Shown here: in pieces, positions 45,314 through 54,805 of the stretch
How the letters are laid out: each line of letters starts with the position of its first letter
Numbering within the stretch: the stretch's first letter is position 1
DNA from: an uncultured Acidovorax sp.
Lineage (GTDB): Bacteria > Pseudomonadota > Gammaproteobacteria > Burkholderiales > Burkholderiaceae_C
Length of the DNA stretch: 64,000 bases
Direction of reading: 5' to 3'
NCBI GenBank assembly: GCA_913774625.1
Contig: CAJYHL010000009.1
Span: 1 to 64,000, forward strand
Translations under genes and position numbers: made by a program
The notes under the pieces: generated by a model
The model's database searches: none
What the model was told of the DNA's origin: nothing
What the model saw: the letters and a program-made list of their open reading frames with translations, nothing else

Positions 45314-45349
45314 CCTGCAGGTGTCTCTTCCGTGATGCGGCGGTCGCTG

Positions 45350-45367
45350 AGAACGTCAACACGTTCT
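45350..45367. repeat. AGAACGT-N4-ACGTTCT palindrome after secF
   Basis: Perfect 7-bp arms with a caac spacer; weaker outer pairing cggtc/ggccg. It is one member of the recurrent motif also found at 203-217, 12362-12373, 26613-26634 and 51597-51612 and, in gaacatgttc form, 3452-3493. No T run, so no ordinary terminator. Confidence 0.7.
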
Positions 45368-45466
45368 GAAGGCCGTCTCCTGCGCAGGCTTGCGGCGCAG
45401 CCGTGCAGCGCGGTTTGCTTTCCCGGCAACGCGAAGTGGGTGATGCGCGGCTAAGATCGCGCCACC

Positions 45467-47857
45467 ATGCAAAGCGCAGACGCCATCCCCTCATCCCCTG
45501 CCCACCGGCGCCTTGGCCGCGTCGTGCGGCATCGGTTCGTCGAGGGTCTCTGCGCCGGACTGCCTGCGCTCGGACAGCGCATGCTCGACTACCTGATCGA
45601 GCTGTCGGGCAAGACGGCCACGCAGCGCGAGATGCAGGCCTGGCGCGATGCCCTGATGCGCTACCAGAGCCACCGCGTCGCCTGGACCGAAGGCGTGGCG
45701 CTGGCCTGGCGCAGCAGCCTGGCCCCCGTGGTCAATACCTCGCGTGGCGCGCTGTCTTCCTCGGTATTCGACGGCTTCGAGCTGCTGAGCGACGATGCGG
45801 TCGAGAACAAGATCGTCGCCTCGCGCCTGGCGCTCACCGTGGCCGAGCATGCCGACCTCGCCTACGAGGGGCTGCGCCAGCGCATGCTCCAGCTCGACGG
45901 CATAGAGCTCGAAGGCGGCGACGTGCTGCGCCCCGAGGCGCTGTGCCTCATGCTGGTGGACCAGTGGGTGCATGCCGGCCTGCCGCGCGCCGACCTGCAG
46001 CTGCCGCTCGACACCCTGCAGCGTGAGCTGGCCCGGCTGGTGCAGGCCCAGTACCAGCTGGCGACAGACTTCCTGGAAGCCCAGGGCGTGCAGGCGCTGA
46101 CCGATCTGCGCTCCCGCGTGCGCCGCTCCACAGGCGTCACGCAGATGGGCCAGCTGCCTGCGGGCGGCGGAGGGGGGAGCGCTGGGGGCCGCGGCGCTGG
46201 CGGTAGCGGCGGTGGAGCTGGAGCTGGAGGAGGCGGTGGTGGTGGTGCAGGCGGCCAGCCGTCGCGCCAGGGCCCGCGTTCCGGCGCAGGGGCCGTGGAT
46301 GGCTATGGCGACGGCTATGACGATGCCGGCTCCGGTGCCGGCGCCACGCCGCTGGGGCGGGCCCGCCAGCGGGCGCAGGGCGTCATGGGGCAGCTGCGGC
46401 GCCTCTTCGGGCAGCCGGGGCTGGGCTTCGTGGGCGGCGAGGGGGGCGCTGCGCCTGCGCCTTCGCCCGCGCTGGCGCAGGCCCTGGCGGCGCAGCGCGT
46501 GCAGGCCGACAGCTTCTACGTCAGCGCCCTGGCCACCATGGTCGAAGACTACAGCCCCGCCTCCATCCTGCAGCTGGCGGGTGAGCTGCGCGAACGGGCG
46601 GCCGACCTGAAGCGCAAGGCATCGACGCCCAGCGAGAAGGCCGTCATCGAGGTGGTGGCGCTGATGTTCCAGAGCATCCTGAGCGAAGACCGCATTCCGC
46701 CGTCGGTGCGTGTGTGGTTCGCCCGGCTGCAGGTGCCCGTGCTGCGCGTTGCGCTGGCCGAGCCCGACTTCTTCGCCAACCTGAACCATCCCGCACGCCT
46801 GCTGATCGACCGCATGGGGGCGGTGGTGCTGGGCTTCGATCCCTCGGACGTCAGCGGCAGCGCCATCGAAGGCGAGATCCGGCGGGTGGTGCAGGTGATC
46901 GAGCAGTACCCCGAAACCGGGCAGCGCGTCTTCCAGCTCGTCTATGACGAATTCGAGAAGTTCCTCTCGCGCTTCCTGACCGAGAAGGAGGCCACGGCGC
47001 GCCTGGTCACGGTGGCCCAGCAGGTCGAGCAGCGCGAGACGCTGGCCATCCAGTACACCATCGAGCTGCGCACCCTGCTCAAGGACATGCCGGTGCGCGA
47101 CGAGATCCGTGAATTCCTCTTCAAGACCTGGGCCGAGGTGCTGGCGCTGTCCGCCGTGCGCGACGGCCCGCGGCATGCCGAAACCACGGCGCTCAAGCGC
47201 ACCGCCGCCGACCTGGTCTGGGCCGCCAGCGCCAAGCCCAACCGCACCGACCGCGCGCAGGTCATCCAGAGCCTGCCCGCGCTTTTGCAGCGCGTGCGGC
47301 ATGGCCTGGCGCTGGTGGGTATCCAGGACGCCGCGCAGGACGCCCAGGTCAAGGTGCTGACCGACACGCTGGCCGATGCGTTCATGTCCAAGACGGCGTC
47401 CATTCCGCAGGCCCACATCGACGCACTGGCGCGCCGGCTCGAGCAACTGGAGGACTACCTGTCCGACGAGACGCTGGGCGACATGCCGCTCACTGCGGAC
47501 AGCATCGAGATGCTGCTGGGCATAGACGCTTCCTCGATCTACGTCGTGGCCGACAACAACGTGCCGGTGCCGGACGACATGATCGCCGCCGTGCAGGAAC
47601 TGCAGATGGGCCACTGGTTCACGCTGGACCACAACGGCTCTTCCGCGCAGGTGCAGTACGCCTGGCGCAGCGCCCGCCGGCAGCTGCATCTGTTCGCCAC
47701 TTCCGACGGCCGCAGCTACCTGATCCAGCTGCGCCGGCTGGCCGCCTACCTGCAGGCGGGCCTGCTGGTGCTGCAGGACGACGAAGGCCTGACCACCCGG
47801 GCCACGCGCGACGCGCTGGCCAAGCTGGATGCGAATCCGGAACGGCTGCTGAACTGA
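45467..47857 (+). CDS. DUF1631 family protein
   Basis: A 796-residue cytoplasmic protein of a family that is common in beta- and gammaproteobacteria but lacks a defined function. It opens with MQSADAIPSSPAHRRLG and helical stretches (residues 20-225), followed by a Gly-rich low-complexity linker (about 230-285, runs of GGG and AGG). The C-terminal half contains FARLQVPVLRVALAEPDFFANLNHPARLLIDRMG and WFTLDHNGSSAQVQYAWRS, the latter resembling the DUF1631 C-terminal PilZ-like fold. It is not clearly linked to secDF, being 153 bp downstream. Confidence 0.85.
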   Translation: MQSADAIPSSPAHRRLGRVVRHRFVEGLCAGLPALGQRMLDYLIELSGKTATQREMQAWRDALMRYQSHRVAWTEGVALAWRSSLAPVVNTSRGALSSSVFDGFELLSDDAVENKIVASRLALTVAEHADLAYEGLRQRMLQLDGIELEGGDVLRPEALCLMLVDQWVHAGLPRADLQLPLDTLQRELARLVQAQYQLATDFLEAQGVQALTDLRSRVRRSTGVTQMGQLPAGGGGGSAGGRGAGGSGGGAGAGGGGGGGAGGQPSRQGPRSGAGAVDGYGDGYDDAGSGAGATPLGRARQRAQGVMGQLRRLFGQPGLGFVGGEGGAAPAPSPALAQALAAQRVQADSFYVSALATMVEDYSPASILQLAGELRERAADLKRKASTPSEKAVIEVVALMFQSILSEDRIPPSVRVWFARLQVPVLRVALAEPDFFANLNHPARLLIDRMGAVVLGFDPSDVSGSAIEGEIRRVVQVIEQYPETGQRVFQLVYDEFEKFLSRFLTEKEATARLVTVAQQVEQRETLAIQYTIELRTLLKDMPVRDEIREFLFKTWAEVLALSAVRDGPRHAETTALKRTAADLVWAASAKPNRTDRAQVIQSLPALLQRVRHGLALVGIQDAAQDAQVKVLTDTLADAFMSKTASIPQAHIDALARRLEQLEDYLSDETLGDMPLTADSIEMLLGIDASSIYVVADNNVPVPDDMIAAVQELQMGHWFTLDHNGSSAQVQYAWRSARRQLHLFATSDGRSYLIQLRRLAAYLQAGLLVLQDDEGLTTRATRDALAKLDANPERLLN

Positions 47858-47863
47858 TCCGGC

Positions 47864-48085
47864 GTGGCCGGACCCCTCTGGCTGGCCAAGCCAGTTCGCG
47901 CGGCCAGGCCCTGTAGCCTGGAGCGGCGCTACGGCCCGCTGTGGTTCGCCCGCATCGGCGGGCTGCCCAACGGCGACGGCCGCAGGCTGCTGCTGCAGGA
48001 GGGCGACGCCTGCGGCACCTGCGCCCGCGCCATCGCCATCGCCATCGCCCAGGGGATCCGGGCACACGCGTTCGCAGGCGCCTGA
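47864..48085 (+). CDS. Possible small or remnant protein of unknown function
   Basis: A 73-codon open frame starting with GTG, 6 bases after the DUF1631 gene. Codons from about 47915 on have almost entirely G or C in third position (LERRYGPLWFARIGGLP, then a Cys-x-x-Cys pair in GDACGTCARA), which looks like coding sequence. No ribosome site is apparent, and the first 40 bases resemble the third hairpin of the repeat at 42358-42392. It may be a decayed fragment or chance. Confidence 0.25.
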   Translation: MAGPLWLAKPVRAARPCSLERRYGPLWFARIGGLPNGDGRRLLLQEGDACGTCARAIAIAIAQGIRAHAFAGA

Positions 48086-48110
48086 CACGAACCCGGATGG
48101 CGCAGCTGCG

Positions 48111-49100
48111 TCACTGCTTCGGAATGCCGGCACGCTGGATCACGCCGGACCAGCGCTGCACCTCGCCGGCCAGCAGCGCTGCCAGCTGTGCCGGCGTGCT
48201 GCTGCGCGCCTCCACGCCGAAGCCCTGCAGGGTCGTCTTCAGCTCGGGCGCGGCCAGCGCGGACTGCACCTCGCGGTGGAGCCGCTCGACCACCTCGGGC
48301 GGCGTGCGGGCGGGGGCGGCCAGCGCGTTCCACGAGGCCACGTCCAGGCCGCGCGCAGCGGCATCGCTTTCGGCCACCGTGGGCACCTTGGGCAGGGCCG
48401 GCGCACGGTGCGCGCCCAGCACGGCCAGCGCACGCAGGGCGCCGCCGGCCACCTGGGCCATCACGGGCGCGAGGATCTCCACCGCCGCATCCACCTGGCC
48501 GCCGCGCAGCGCGGTCACCACGGCCGGCGTGCCGTTGAAAGGCACGACCTGCACGTCGATGCCCAGCGTGCTCTTGAGCAGCTCGGCCGCCAGGTGCTGG
48601 GTGCTGCCCGTGCTGATGGTGGCGATGTTGAGCTGCCCCGGATGGGCGCGGGCGTGCGCGACCAGCGCCTGCATGGACGCGAATTTGCTGCCCGACGGCA
48701 CCAGTACCGCCAGATCGAAATAGCCCAGCGTGGAGATGGGCGCGAAGTCCTTGAGCGTTTCGTAGGGCAGGTGGGCGAAGAGGCCGGCGCTCACCGCCGT
48801 GCCGTTGGACATCAGCAGCAGCGTGTGGCCGTCGGGCGCGGCCTTGGCCACGGCGTCGGCCGCCACGATGCCGCCGGCGCCCGGCTTGTTGTCCACCACG
48901 ATGCTCTGGCCCATGGAGGCCGCCATCTTCTGCGCCACGGCGCGCACCGTCAGGTCGGCCACGCCGCCCGGGCCGAAAGGCACGACGATGCGGATGGGGC
49001 GGGATGACAGCGCGCCCTGCGCCGCTGCTGCCCACGTAGGAATGGAAAAGGGGGCCGTGCCCAGCGCCAGCAGCGCGGCGGCCAGTCGTCTTCTCTGCAT
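48111..49100 (-). CDS. Bug/TctC-family tripartite transporter receptor
   Basis: A 329-residue periplasmic receptor that binds a carboxylate for a tripartite tricarboxylate transporter or acts as a sensor. Signal peptide about 1-26 (cleavage near TWAAAAQ). Family segments are RPIRIVVPFGPGGVADLTVR, IVVDNKPGAGGIVAADAVAKAAPDG, LPYETLKDFAPISTLGY, and VPTVAES. No membrane components (TctA/TctB) are next to it, so it is an orphan receptor, as is usual for the many Bug proteins of Burkholderiales. It is convergent with the upstream plus-strand genes; recX lies upstream on the same strand. Confidence 0.92.
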   Translation of the reverse strand: MQRRRLAAALLALGTAPFSIPTWAAAAQGALSSRPIRIVVPFGPGGVADLTVRAVAQKMAASMGQSIVVDNKPGAGGIVAADAVAKAAPDGHTLLLMSNGTAVSAGLFAHLPYETLKDFAPISTLGYFDLAVLVPSGSKFASMQALVAHARAHPGQLNIATISTGSTQHLAAELLKSTLGIDVQVVPFNGTPAVVTALRGGQVDAAVEILAPVMAQVAGGALRALAVLGAHRAPALPKVPTVAESDAAARGLDVASWNALAAPARTPPEVVERLHREVQSALAAPELKTTLQGFGVEARSSTPAQLAALLAGEVQRWSGVIQRAGIPKQ

Positions 49101-49237
49101 GCGGAATGTCTCCTCTCGGTCGCCGCCCTGCGGGGCGGGCTGCGGGAGCCACTATGCCCGCTGCCGTGCGATGTGGCGAGAGGGCCGGGCGGTCTGGCTG
49201 CTATGCCGCGGCGGCATGGACGGCGCGGGGACGGGCC

Positions 49238-49732
49238 TCAACCTTCGTCGCCCGCGAAACCGCCCGGTGCGTCCAGGCCCGGGTCGTCCTGCTCCGCGCT
49301 GCCCAGCACGCGGCGCACCGTGTCGCCGCCGAAGCCGCGCGCGAGGAGGAAGCGCGTCTGGCGCGCGCGCTCCTGCAGGCTGTGCGGCGGGCTGCCGAAG
49401 CGGCGGCGCCAGACTTCGCGGGCGCGGTCGAATTCGCTGTCCTTCAGGCGCTCGGCCGTGGCCCGCACCAGGGCCTCGTCCAGGCCCTTGCTGCGCAGTT
49501 CCTGCACCACGCGCTGCGTGCCCAGCCGGGCGGCGCGGCGGTTCACCACCGAATCGGCCACGCGGGCGGCGTTGATGAAGTCCCGGGCTTCCAGTTCGTC
49601 GAGCACGGCGGCCAGGTCGTCGCCTTCCTGCACGTGGCGCGCCAGCTTGGCCTGCAGCTCGGCGCGCGAATGCTCGCGCTGCGCCAGCAGGCGCAGCGCG
49701 CGGCCCTTGAGGGAGGGGGCGGCGAAACCCAT
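49238..49732 (-). CDS. recX: Regulatory protein RecX
   Basis: Inhibitor of RecA filament and ATPase activity (164 residues). The RecX pattern of three helical repeats is visible: KGRALRLLAQREHSRAELQAKL, ELEARDFINAARVADSVVNRR, and WRRRFGSPPHSLQERARQTRFLLARGFGGDTVRRVL. It lies 95 bp downstream of recA, with a hairpin between, so its expression likely depends on read-through. Confidence 0.93.
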   Translation of the reverse strand: MGFAAPSLKGRALRLLAQREHSRAELQAKLARHVQEGDDLAAVLDELEARDFINAARVADSVVNRRAARLGTQRVVQELRSKGLDEALVRATAERLKDSEFDRAREVWRRRFGSPPHSLQERARQTRFLLARGFGGDTVRRVLGSAEQDDPGLDAPGGFAGDEG

Positions 49733-49747
49733 GGAAGATGGCTGCTA

Positions 49748-49787
49748 TCGAAAGAGAAGCGCAAAGCGCCCGGTTCCAGGGCGCTTG
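49748..49787 (-). terminator. Hairpin between recA and recX
   Basis: aagcgccc (49764-49771) and gggcgctt (49779-49786) form an 8-bp stem; the minus-strand sequence beyond it is T-rich but interrupted (TTTGCGCTTCTCTTTC). It probably acts as a partial terminator that lowers recX relative to recA. Confidence 0.65.
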
Positions 49788-49827
49788 CGTGAGGTTCGGC
49801 CCAGGCTGCAGGCCTGGGGGCCGATGC

Positions 49828-50934
<1,107 letters not shown>

Positions 50935-50996
50935 GGAAGACTCCTTGAAAAGGGTGAGGGGTTTGCGTTCCAGGACTGTCTGCGGTTAAGCACAGG

Positions 50997-51012
50997 CTGG
51001 ATGCTTGAACAG
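50997..51012. promoter_or_regulatory. LexA (SOS) box of recA
   Basis: On the minus strand CTGTTCAAGCATCCAG matches CTG-N10-CAG. It lies 63-78 bases upstream of the recA ATG and directly follows the predicted -10 element, as in SOS-repressed recA promoters. Confidence 0.75.
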
Positions 51013-51013
51013 T

Positions 51014-51042
51014 AGTGTAGGGGCGGTATATCTGGCCTGCAA
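51014..51042 (-). promoter_or_regulatory. Predicted recA promoter
   Basis: TTGCAG (-35, complement of 51037-51042) and TACACT (-10, complement of 51014-51019) are separated by exactly 17 bases, with the LexA box immediately downstream. Confidence 0.65.
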
Positions 51043-51053
51043 TGCACTAAATG

Positions 51054-51068
51054 GTCAGTTTGGCTGAC
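51054..51068. promoter_or_regulatory. Candidate MarR operator
   Basis: gtcag-tttgg-ctgac is a 5-bp inverted repeat with a 5-base spacer, just before the preferred start (51072) of the MarR-family gene and next to the recA promoter. MarR proteins commonly repress their own genes through such palindromes. Confidence 0.45.
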
Positions 51069-51071
51069 AAT

Positions 51072-51596
51072 ATGCGGATGGCCGCTTCTTCTCCGGAAAC
51101 CCTCGGCGCCACCGCCCTGCGTGACGACGCCTGGCGCCTGACCCACCTGGGCCGGCTGCTGGGCCATGCCATGCGCCGCTTCGACGCGCGGGTGCTGGAG
51201 CTGATGGCGCACGACGTCCACGTGCCGCTGGCGCTCTCCAACCTGGCAGCGCGCGAGCAGGTCAGCGCTGCCCACATCCACATCACGCGGCACCTGTCGC
51301 TGCAGGGCGACCGGCTGACCGACCTGGCCGCGCGCGCCGGCATGGCCAAGCAGTCCATGGCCGCGCTGGTGGACCAGTGCGAGGCCTGGGGCCTGGTGGT
51401 GCGCGAGCCCGACCCGCTGGACGCGCGCGCGCGGCGGGTGCGCTTCACCGCCACCGGCCTGGCCTGGCTCGACGCCTTCCGGCGCGCGGTGGCGCAGGCC
51501 GAGGCCGAGTTCCGGGGCGCCGTGGGCGCCGAGGTGGCGGCCGTGGTCGCGCTGGGGCTGGAAGCCTATGCGGACGGTGACGGCAGCGCGGTCTGA
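51072..51596 (+). CDS. MarR-family transcriptional regulator
   Basis: A roughly 174-residue winged-helix regulator. The HTH is LQGDRLTDLAARAGMAKQSMAALVDQ, the wing LVVREPDPLDARARRVRFTATG, and the helical dimer parts lie at both ends. Starts at 51051, 51072 and 51078 are possible; the palindrome at 51054-51068 would be coding if the first were used, so 51072 is chosen. Divergent from recA. Its stop codon lies within a palindromic repeat at 51586-51624. Effector unknown. Confidence 0.88.
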   Translation: MRMAASSPETLGATALRDDAWRLTHLGRLLGHAMRRFDARVLELMAHDVHVPLALSNLAAREQVSAAHIHITRHLSLQGDRLTDLAARAGMAKQSMAALVDQCEAWGLVVREPDPLDARARRVRFTATGLAWLDAFRRAVAQAEAEFRGAVGAEVAAVVALGLEAYADGDGSAV

Positions 51597-51624
51597 GAAC
51601 GTGAATACGTTCCGAGGACCGCGC
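51586..51624. repeat. Double palindrome at the end of the marR gene
   Basis: Outer arms gcgcggtc (51586-51593) and gaccgcgc (51617-51624) enclose gaacgt-gaat-acgttc (51597-51612). The motif family is the same as at 45350-45367. The marR stop codon is inside it. Confidence 0.75.
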
Positions 51625-51707
51625 CTGCGGCTGCGGGCAGGCGGGCCGCTCCTAGAATCGCTGCACGCCCCGCGCCCCGCCCCACAGAAGAACCCAGGAG
51701 ACACCCC

Positions 51708-52397
51708 ATGCGCATCCTCATCGCCGAAGACGACCAGGTGCTGGCCGACGGCCTGCTGCGCACCCTGCGCGGCTCGGGCGCGGCGGTGGACCATGTGGCG
51801 AGCGGGGCGGAGGCCGACGCCGCGCTCATGGCCAACAGCGAGTTCGACCTGCTCATCCTGGACCTGGGCCTGCCGCGCATGCACGGGCTGGAGGTGCTCA
51901 AGCGCCTGCGCGGCAGGGGCTCGGCCATGCCGGTGCTGATCCTCACCGCGGCCGACAGCGTGGACGAGCGCGTCAAGGGGCTGGACTTCGGCGCCGACGA
52001 CTACATGGCCAAGCCCTTCTCGCTGCAGGAGCTGGAAGCGCGCGTGCGGGCGCTGACGCGCCGCGGCATGGGCGGCACCACCAGCGTGATCCGCCACGGC
52101 CCGCTGGTCTATGACCAGGCCGGGCGCGTCGCCACCATCGACGGCCGCCTGGTGGAACTGTCGGCGCGCGAGCTGGGCCTGCTGGAGGTGCTGCTGCAGC
52201 GCGCCGGCCGGCTGGTCAGCAAGGAGCAGCTGGTCGAGCGGCTCTGCGAATGGGGCGAAGAGGTGAGCAACAACGCCATCGAGGTCTATATCCACCGCCT
52301 GCGCAAGAAGATCGAGCGCGGGCCGATCCGCATCGCCACCGTGCGCGGCCTGGGCTACTGCCTGGAAAAGGTGCTGGGCGACCGGCCTTCCGCATGA
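51708..52397 (+). CDS. Response regulator, TctD/QseB type
   Basis: A 229-residue OmpR-family regulator. Receiver: acidic pair IAEDDQ, phospho-Asp in LLILDLGLPRMHGLEVL, Thr in LILTAADS, Lys in DYMAKPFSLQEL. DNA-binding domain: LSARELGLLEVLLQRAGRLVSKEQL and VYIHRLRKKIE. Paired with the kinase at 52480 (82 bp downstream). The TctD/QseB naming rests on the kinase type. Confidence 0.93.
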   Translation: MRILIAEDDQVLADGLLRTLRGSGAAVDHVASGAEADAALMANSEFDLLILDLGLPRMHGLEVLKRLRGRGSAMPVLILTAADSVDERVKGLDFGADDYMAKPFSLQELEARVRALTRRGMGGTTSVIRHGPLVYDQAGRVATIDGRLVELSARELGLLEVLLQRAGRLVSKEQLVERLCEWGEEVSNNAIEVYIHRLRKKIERGPIRIATVRGLGYCLEKVLGDRPSA

Positions 52398-52479
52398 CGG
52401 CCCCCGCCCCGATGGCGTCCGGCCGCTGATCCACCTGCGCCAGAGCGCCCCCCACCCAGCCACTGAAGAAGCCGGCGCC

Positions 52480-53922
52480 ATGAAGATCTTCCAGCGCGAG
52501 CAGCGCTCCCTGTTCGGCGAGATCCTCGACTGGATGCTCACGCCGCTGCTGCTGCTCTGGCCGGTGAGCCTGGCGCTGACCTGGCTGGTGGCGCAGGGCC
52601 TGGCCAACAAGCCCTTCGACCGGGCGCTGGAATACAACGCCCACGCGCTGGCGCAGCTGGTCACGGTGCAGGGCGACCGGGCGCAGTTCAACCTGCCGCA
52701 GCCGGCCAGCGAGATCCTGCGGGCCGACGAATCCGACCTGGTCTATTACCAGGTGCTCGCGCCCGACGGCAGCTTCCTCTCGGGCGAACGCGGCCTGCCG
52801 CCGCCGCCCGACGACGAGAAGCCCTTCTCGGGCGAGGTGCGGCTGCGCGACGCCGAGCTGCGCGGCATCGACATCCGCATCGCCTACCTCTGGGTGCGCG
52901 TGCCGCTGCCGGGAGCGCCCGCCGCGCTGGTGCAGGTGGCCGAGACGCGCGAGAAGCGCAGCATGCTGGCCACCGAGATCATCAAGGGCGTGATGCTGCC
53001 GCAGTTCGCCATCCTGCCGCTGGCCGTGCTGCTGGTGTGGCTGGCGCTGGCGCGCGGCATCAAGCCGCTGTCGCAGCTCGAAGAGCGCATCCGCGCACGC
53101 AAGCCGGACGACCTCTCGCCGCTGGACCTGAAGGCCGTGCCGGTAGAGGTGGCGCCGCTGGTGGATTCGGTCAACGACCTGCTGCGCCGGCTCAACGATT
53201 CCATCGCCACGCAGAAGCGCTTCCTGGCCGATGCGGCGCACCAGCTCAAGACCCCGCTGGCTGGGCTGCGCATGCAGGCCGACCTGGCGCAGCGCGAGGG
53301 CTCCGACACCGAGGCGCTGCGCCGTTCGCTGCAGCAGATCGGCCGCAGCAGCATGCGCGCCACCCACACCGTCAACCAGCTGCTGGCGCTGGCGCGTGCC
53401 GAAGGCGGCGGCGGGCTGGTGCGCCAGCCGGTGGACCTGGCGCGGCTGGTCATCGAGGTGGTGCGCGACTGCGTGCCGCGCGCGCTGGACCGCCACATCG
53501 ACCTGGGCTACGAGGGCGAGCAGCCCGGCACGCCCGGCGTCTGGGTGCAGGGCAACGCCACGCTGCTCAAGGAGATGGCGCGCAACCTGCTGGACAACGC
53601 GATGAACTACACGCCCTCCAGCGCCGAGCGGCCCGGCGTGGTCACCGCGCGCGTGCTGGCCGACACCTTCGGCCACGTGCTGCTGCTGCAGATCGAGGAC
53701 TCCGGCCCCGGCGTGCCCGAGGCCGAGCGCGAGCTGGTCTTCCAGCCCTTCTACCGGGCGCTGGGCACCGAGGCCGACGGCTCGGGCCTGGGCCTGCCCA
53801 TCGTGCTGGAGATCGCGCGGCAGCACGGCGCCACCGTGCAGCTGGACGATGCGCACCCGGGTCAGCTGCCGCCCGGAGCGCGCTTCACGGTGCGGTTCGC
53901 GGCGCGCGCCGCCGGCATCTGA
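52480..53922 (+). CDS. Sensor histidine kinase, TctE/QseC type
   Basis: A 480-residue kinase. Helix 1 at about 20-42, a sensor domain of about 130 residues (the 2CSK_N-type N-terminal domain of TctE/QseC), helix 2 near 165-190, HAMP-like linker. The phospho-His box is ADAAHQLKTPLAGLRM (Gln in place of the usual Glu, normal for this subfamily). ATP-binding boxes are LLDNAMNYTPS, EDSGPGVPEAERELVFQPF and GSGLGLPIV. TctE relatives sense tricarboxylates; here the ligand is unknown. Confidence 0.92.
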   Translation: MKIFQREQRSLFGEILDWMLTPLLLLWPVSLALTWLVAQGLANKPFDRALEYNAHALAQLVTVQGDRAQFNLPQPASEILRADESDLVYYQVLAPDGSFLSGERGLPPPPDDEKPFSGEVRLRDAELRGIDIRIAYLWVRVPLPGAPAALVQVAETREKRSMLATEIIKGVMLPQFAILPLAVLLVWLALARGIKPLSQLEERIRARKPDDLSPLDLKAVPVEVAPLVDSVNDLLRRLNDSIATQKRFLADAAHQLKTPLAGLRMQADLAQREGSDTEALRRSLQQIGRSSMRATHTVNQLLALARAEGGGGLVRQPVDLARLVIEVVRDCVPRALDRHIDLGYEGEQPGTPGVWVQGNATLLKEMARNLLDNAMNYTPSSAERPGVVTARVLADTFGHVLLLQIEDSGPGVPEAERELVFQPFYRALGTEADGSGLGLPIVLEIARQHGATVQLDDAHPGQLPPGARFTVRFAARAAGI

Positions 53923-53965
53923 ACGACGCGGCGTGCGCGCGAAGGAAAAAAGCCCGCAAAGAAAA

Positions 53966-53986
53966 ACCCGCGCCAGGGGCGCGGGT
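53966..53986 (-). terminator. Terminator of the DUF4148 gene (54028)
   Basis: acccgcgcc-agg-ggcgcgggt is a perfect 9-bp stem, followed on the minus strand by TTTTTC. It may also stop the convergent kinase transcript. Confidence 0.85.
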
Positions 53987-54027
53987 CCGGGGAAGGGCGA
54001 GGCGCCGTTCAGGCGCCGGCTGGCCGC

Positions 54028-54426
54028 TTATTCCGCGACGCTGGGGTTCATCGGGGGCCAGGTGCGGGTTTCGTACACCGATGCGTAGGTGCTGGGCTCG
54101 CCACCCAGACGGCGCACTTCGGCCACATAGGCGGGGCCGCTGCGCAGGCGCTGGTATTCAGCCAGGCGCTGGGCATACATCGGGTCGTTGGCGGGCGAGC
54201 CTTCACCCACTTGATAGCGGCCCAGGCCGGCGCGCTGCCACAGGTTCCAGTCGGCCATCACTTCGGCGACGCTGATCGGGCGATTCGTCACGGACACGAT
54301 GGGCGCAGGCGCCGGGCCGGCCCACACTTCCTGCGAAACGTTCGCGCTGCCCATGGGGCCGGCGACGGCAGCGCCGGTAGCGGCGAAGGCCAGGGTGGCG
54401 GCGGCGATGAGGTGCTTGCGGTTCAT
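54028..54426 (-). CDS. DUF4148 domain protein, periplasmic (copy 1)
   Basis: A 132-residue exported protein of a Burkholderiales family with no known role. The signal peptide is MNRKHLIAAATLAFAATGAAVA. The mature part has the DUF4148-like core ISVAEVMADWNLWQRAGLG, then DPMYAQRLAEYQRLRSGPAYVAEVRRLGG. It shares this core with the gene at 54806; they are paralogues. The upstream frame is open but the signal peptide fixes the start at 54426. The promoter has a palindrome shared with the paralogue. Confidence 0.88.
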   Translation of the reverse strand: MNRKHLIAAATLAFAATGAAVAGPMGSANVSQEVWAGPAPAPIVSVTNRPISVAEVMADWNLWQRAGLGRYQVGEGSPANDPMYAQRLAEYQRLRSGPAYVAEVRRLGGEPSTYASVYETRTWPPMNPSVAE

Positions 54427-54805
54427 GCTGTTTCCTTTCGAATGACACGAGAGTGGGATGCAGTGAAAAGCGGGACCGGGGCCGTCGGTGGCTGCGAGGC
54501 TGCGCTTTTCGCTGCAGGGGAGTTCAGTGTGGCGCGGGGCCCAGGTCCGCACGTGTGCGAAAACGCAGAGATTCGTGTCAGGCCCCATCCGACCCGCTTG
54601 TGCTCCTGCGGGCCGCTGCGTGTGGGCTTCGCGGATGGTTTCCCAGGACAAAACGGCAGCGCCGCGGGAGCGGCCCGGCGCGATGGCGCCGATGCCGCGC
54701 CAGTGGCGCCGAGCGAGGATCGCAGGCGTTTTCTCTCCCGCTTTTTACGGGTGTTTACGGTGCTTGCACTCCGAATCGCCTGCGGGCCTCGCGGACCTTC
54801 GGCCT
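54427..54805. promoter_or_regulatory. Upstream region of DUF4148 copy 1
   Basis: About 380 bases without a gene. At 54554-54569 the sequence tgtgcgaaaacgcaga matches the palindrome tgtgcgcaaacgcaca at 55250-55265, including flanking bases (ccg upstream, ttcg downstream). The rest is GC-rich with nothing recognised. Confidence 0.5.
54554..54569. promoter_or_regulatory. Shared operator candidate, copy 1
   Basis: TGTGCG-aaaa-CGCAGA, with one mismatch to a perfect palindrome. It lies about 128-143 bases upstream of the DUF4148 ATG (54426). Confidence 0.45.
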
